DNA of 64,000 bases from Cardiobacterium valvarum (GTDB taxonomy: Bacteria; Pseudomonadota; Gammaproteobacteria; Cardiobacteriales; Cardiobacteriaceae): contig NZ_UFUW01000001.1 of assembly GCF_900460955.1 (NCBI RefSeq), forward strand, positions 310,001-374,000, read 5' to 3'. A model generated the notes under the pieces. The model was not told the origin of the DNA, made no database searches, and saw only the letters and a list, made by a program, of their open reading frames with translations. Position numbers and translations under genes: made by a program. Shown here piece by piece: positions 62,131-64,000 of this stretch. Numbering within the stretch: the first letter of the stretch is position 1; each line of letters begins with the position of its first letter.

Positions 62131-63252
62131 ATGACCACCTCGCCGCTTACCCTGCCGCGCCGCTGCCGCTTCCTCGGCTGGCTCGTCCGCACCCTCTACT
62201 ATCGCCGCGTGAGCGTGCGCGGTGATAACGTCAGCCGTCGCCCGACCCTCTTTCTCCTCAGCCACAGAAACGGCGCGATCGACGGGCAAATCTACATGGC
62301 CGCCCTCGGCGATGCGCCTTCGCTCATCTCCATCCAACTGCTGCGCCACTGGTATTTGCGACTCTTCTTCGCCGGTATTCCGGTAGTGCGCGACAAAGAC
62401 CGCATCCGCTACGGTATCGCTGCCAACGCCGTACCCTCGCCGGTGCGCGCTGCCATCGCGCAAATCAAGAACGGCGGCAGCCTCTGTCTCTACCCCGAAG
62501 GCACCAGCGCCTGGCAGGCGCATCCCTTGCCCTACCACAACGGCATGGCAGTCATCGTCGCCCGCCTCAAAACCGCCGGGGTGGATTTCGACGTGCAGCC
62601 GTTAGCTGCCTATTACAGCAAGCCGGACGGCTTCCGCAGCCGCGTCAGCATCATCGTCGGCACCGCCTTTCGTCCGCTGGGTGAAAGCATCGCCGACTTG
62701 CAGGCGGAACTCGCCGATGCCCTGGACTACATCAGCGTCAACGCCGCCGACAACGCTGCCTTTAACCGCATCCAGGCACGGGCCTGGCGGGGGGCGCGCG
62801 ACGGTGCGGATTACGGTGCCGTCTTCCTGCGTACCCAGGCGGCAGAAAACACCGCGCAAAACTGTCCGGAAAAACCGCTCCCCGCCACCTGGCTCGTTAC
62901 CCGTGCCTACCCGCCCGCCGATACCGCAGACCTCCGCGCCAGCAAAGCGGAACACCGCCCGTGGGCCAAAGTGCTGTTTGCCCTCGGTTTCCCGCTTGTC
63001 GCCGCCGCAGCGTTACTCGCCGGGCGCGCTGCTGACGGCCGTAACAACACCACCTTCTTCCGCGTCCTCGGCGGCGCTGCTGCCGTCGTGCCGCAAATAC
63101 TCCTTTGGCTCACTGCTTGCTACTACGCGCCGCTGCCTGCGCTGCTGTGGCTCATCCTCGGCATCTGCGGCTGGTATTACTATCCCGAACCGGCGCCCGT
63201 GCCGCTGGCAGAACATCCCGACGCCGCTGCGGATCATGTGGCAGACGAATAA
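62131..63252 (+). CDS. PlsC-like phospholipid acyltransferase
   Basis: A 373-residue acyltransferase. The catalytic motif is LLSHRNGAIDG (HX5D, not the usual HX4D of PlsC), followed by the glycerol-phosphate site LYPEGTSAW. HX5D is found in a subgroup resembling yeast glycerol-3-phosphate acyltransferases (family knowledge). About residues 282-300 and 315-355 are hydrophobic, so a C-terminal membrane part is present. A role in making or remodelling membrane glycerolipids is likely, but substrate is unknown. Start ATG 62131. Confidence 0.8.
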   Translation: MTTSPLTLPRRCRFLGWLVRTLYYRRVSVRGDNVSRRPTLFLLSHRNGAIDGQIYMAALGDAPSLISIQLLRHWYLRLFFAGIPVVRDKDRIRYGIAANAVPSPVRAAIAQIKNGGSLCLYPEGTSAWQAHPLPYHNGMAVIVARLKTAGVDFDVQPLAAYYSKPDGFRSRVSIIVGTAFRPLGESIADLQAELADALDYISVNAADNAAFNRIQARAWRGARDGADYGAVFLRTQAAENTAQNCPEKPLPATWLVTRAYPPADTADLRASKAEHRPWAKVLFALGFPLVAAAALLAGRAADGRNNTTFFRVLGGAAAVVPQILLWLTACYYAPLPALLWLILGICGWYYYPEPAPVPLAEHPDAAADHVADE

Positions 63253-63341
63253 GCTGCCTGTTGACGTTTGATCCGTGCAGCGGATTCTTGCGGCAAAACG
63301 CTGCCGCAAAGTTGGGTATCAACGGGCCCTGATGCATCCGC

Positions 63342-63370
63342 TTTACATTGCCGGCAAGCGCCTGTATGAT
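63342..63370 (+). promoter_or_regulatory. tRNA-Ser promoter
   Basis: TTTACA (63342-63347), a 17-base spacer, and TATGAT (63365-63370), followed by a GC-rich discriminator GCGCGCC. This is a near-consensus sigma-70 promoter of the stable-RNA type, 16 bases from the tRNA. Confidence 0.8.
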
Positions 63371-63386
63371 GCGCGCCTCTTTCAAT

Positions 63387-63479
63387 GGAGAGGTGGCCGA
63401 GAGGCTGAAGGCGCTCCCCTGCTAAGGGAGTATAGAGTTTATAGCTCTATCGGGGGTTCGAATCCCCCCCTCTCCGCCA
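63387..63479 (+). tRNA. tRNA-Ser (anticodon GCU)
   Basis: A class II tRNA of 93 bases including an encoded CCA. Acceptor GGAGAGG pairs with CCTCTCC. The D arm has GGCCGAGAGGCTGAAGGC. The anticodon loop CTGCTAA sits on stem CTCCC/GGGAG. The long variable arm TATAGAGTTTATAGCTCTA forms a hairpin. The T arm is GGGGGTTCGAATCCCCC. It reads AGC/AGU Ser codons. Confidence 0.97.
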
Positions 63480-63488
63480 GAACAACAG

Positions 63489-63513
63489 AACCACCGTCAG
63501 CGGTGGTTTTTTT
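63489..63513 (+). terminator. Terminator of the tRNA gene
   Basis: AACCACC, loop GTCAGC, GGTGGTT and a run of seven T right after the tRNA. Confidence 0.9.
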
Positions 63514-63604
63514 GTATCCGAATGGCAGATGATGCGGATTTTTGCCCGCTGCTCCGGCAGGCGTCTTTGCTATCATTGCGCGCAGATTCACCGCCTGTCT
63601 GCCT

Positions 63605-63799
63605 ATGTCCGAACTCATCACCCGTTTCGCGGCTTTACACTCATCCCGCGCTGCTACTCTTCGCCGTCGGCTATGTGCTCCTCTACCGCCCCGTGCCTAT
63701 CCGCACTACACTGAGCTCGCCACCTACTTCATCATCATGACCCTGCTCAGTGGTATCGCCCTCATCCGCCGCACCGCAACAGCCCTCCCCCAACCCTAA
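63605..63799 (+). CDS. Possible small membrane protein, perhaps frameshifted
   Basis: A 64-codon frame from ATG 63605 reads MSELITRFAALH and ends YFIIMTLLSGIALIRRTATA, one clear helix. Between them the frame is Arg-rich, whereas the +1 frame reads HPALLLFAVGYVLLYRPV, a second helix. The gene may thus be a two-helix protein with two compensating shifts, or the match may be chance. It ends nine bases before the TerY-like gene. Confidence 0.4.
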   Translation: MSELITRFAALHSSRAATLRRRLCAPLPPRAYPHYTELATYFIIMTLLSGIALIRRTATALPQP

Positions 63800-63808
63800 G
63801 GAACCCCC

Positions 63809-64000
63809 ATGCGCCGCCTCCCCGTTTACCTCGTTATCGACATCTCCGAAAGTATGGCTGGCGACAACCTGCGCCAGATGCAGGAAGGTATCGACCGCCT
63901 CATCAAAGCCCTGCGTGCCGATCCGTATGCACTTGAAACCGTGCACCTCGGCGTTATCGCCTTTGCCGGCGTCGCGCGCACCATTGCGCCGCTCACCGAA
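63809..64000 (+). CDS. TerY-like VWA-domain protein, start only
   Basis: The first 64 codons of a von Willebrand factor A protein. The MIDAS start is LVIDISESMAGDNLRQMQEG (DxSxS). ALRADPYALETVHLGVIAFA and PLTE follow, as in TerY/VWA proteins of tellurium-resistance-type clusters. Partners such as a kinase and a phosphatase often follow in such clusters but lie outside the window. The ATG 63809 comes after AAGGAAC. Confidence 0.75.
   Translation, partial: MRRLPVYLVIDISESMAGDNLRQMQEGIDRLIKALRADPYALETVHLGVIAFAGVARTIAPLTE

Overview
The window is a GC-rich (roughly 60 % by eye) gammaproteobacterial chromosome segment. Gene order fits this class: mlaFEDCB-ibaG-murA, petABC-sspAB, lptE-holA and rsfS are all in conserved arrangements. 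A trehalose PTS, nosRZ, two TbpB-like surface lipoproteins and many degenerate insertion sequences point to a host-associated, facultatively anaerobic bacterium. Cardiobacterium or a close relative is my best guess from memory of its gene content, not a proven assignment.

Layout. 1-3950: trehalose uptake and cleavage (treB, treC) with an AT-rich foreign ORF between them. 3951-8720: relic of a SLOG-like gene, a perfect FNR box and class II promoter, nosR and nosZ, closed by a terminator. 8881-9998: dead IS4-type element with 20-bp ends. 10309-11139: TbpB-like lipoprotein. 11269-17014: EVE protein, Mla phospholipid transport genes, ibaG, murA, Nif3-like protein. 17179-20946: cytochrome bc1 and SspA/SspB, with a second perfect FNR box in the petA leader. 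21095-25226 (minus): second TbpB-like lipoprotein, then a five-gene overlapping operon ending in murI. 25346-27259: comEC with a degenerate C-terminal lactamase domain. 27282-28069: broken IS630. 28178-30689 (minus): lptE-holA-CSD/DUF1294-rsfS. 30815-34371 (minus): three genes for hydrolases or a cyclase. 34428-40733 (minus): erythronate/threonate catabolism (GntP transporter, denD, otnI, otnC, otnK, ltnD). 41059-42300: lone ascorbate-type EIIA, cbpM and a cbpA remnant. 42610-46102: IS relics around an intact TonB-dependent receptor. 46306-52973: RND efflux operon with divergent TetR regulator. 52974-63252: stress protein, metallopeptidase-like protein, FKBP isomerase, metY, aspA, pepP, peptide transporter, acyltransferase. 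63387-64000: tRNA-Ser(GCU) and the start of a TerY-like VWA protein.

How parts fit. NosR/NosZ and bc1 are the respiratory genes, and both carry perfect TTGAT-N4-ATCAA boxes, placed for activation (nosR, about -41.5) and apparent repression (petA, about +41). Mla genes, LptE, PlsC-like protein, RND pump and surface lipoproteins concern the envelope. PTS trehalose, four-carbon acid sugars, peptides (POT, PepP) and aspartate (AspA) are the carbon sources suggested.

The most interesting unexplained structure is a dispersed, sometimes tandem, about 24-bp repeat starting with CCAAGCGG, found in at least nine mostly intergenic places. I found no CRISPR array, prophage or recognisable new defence system.
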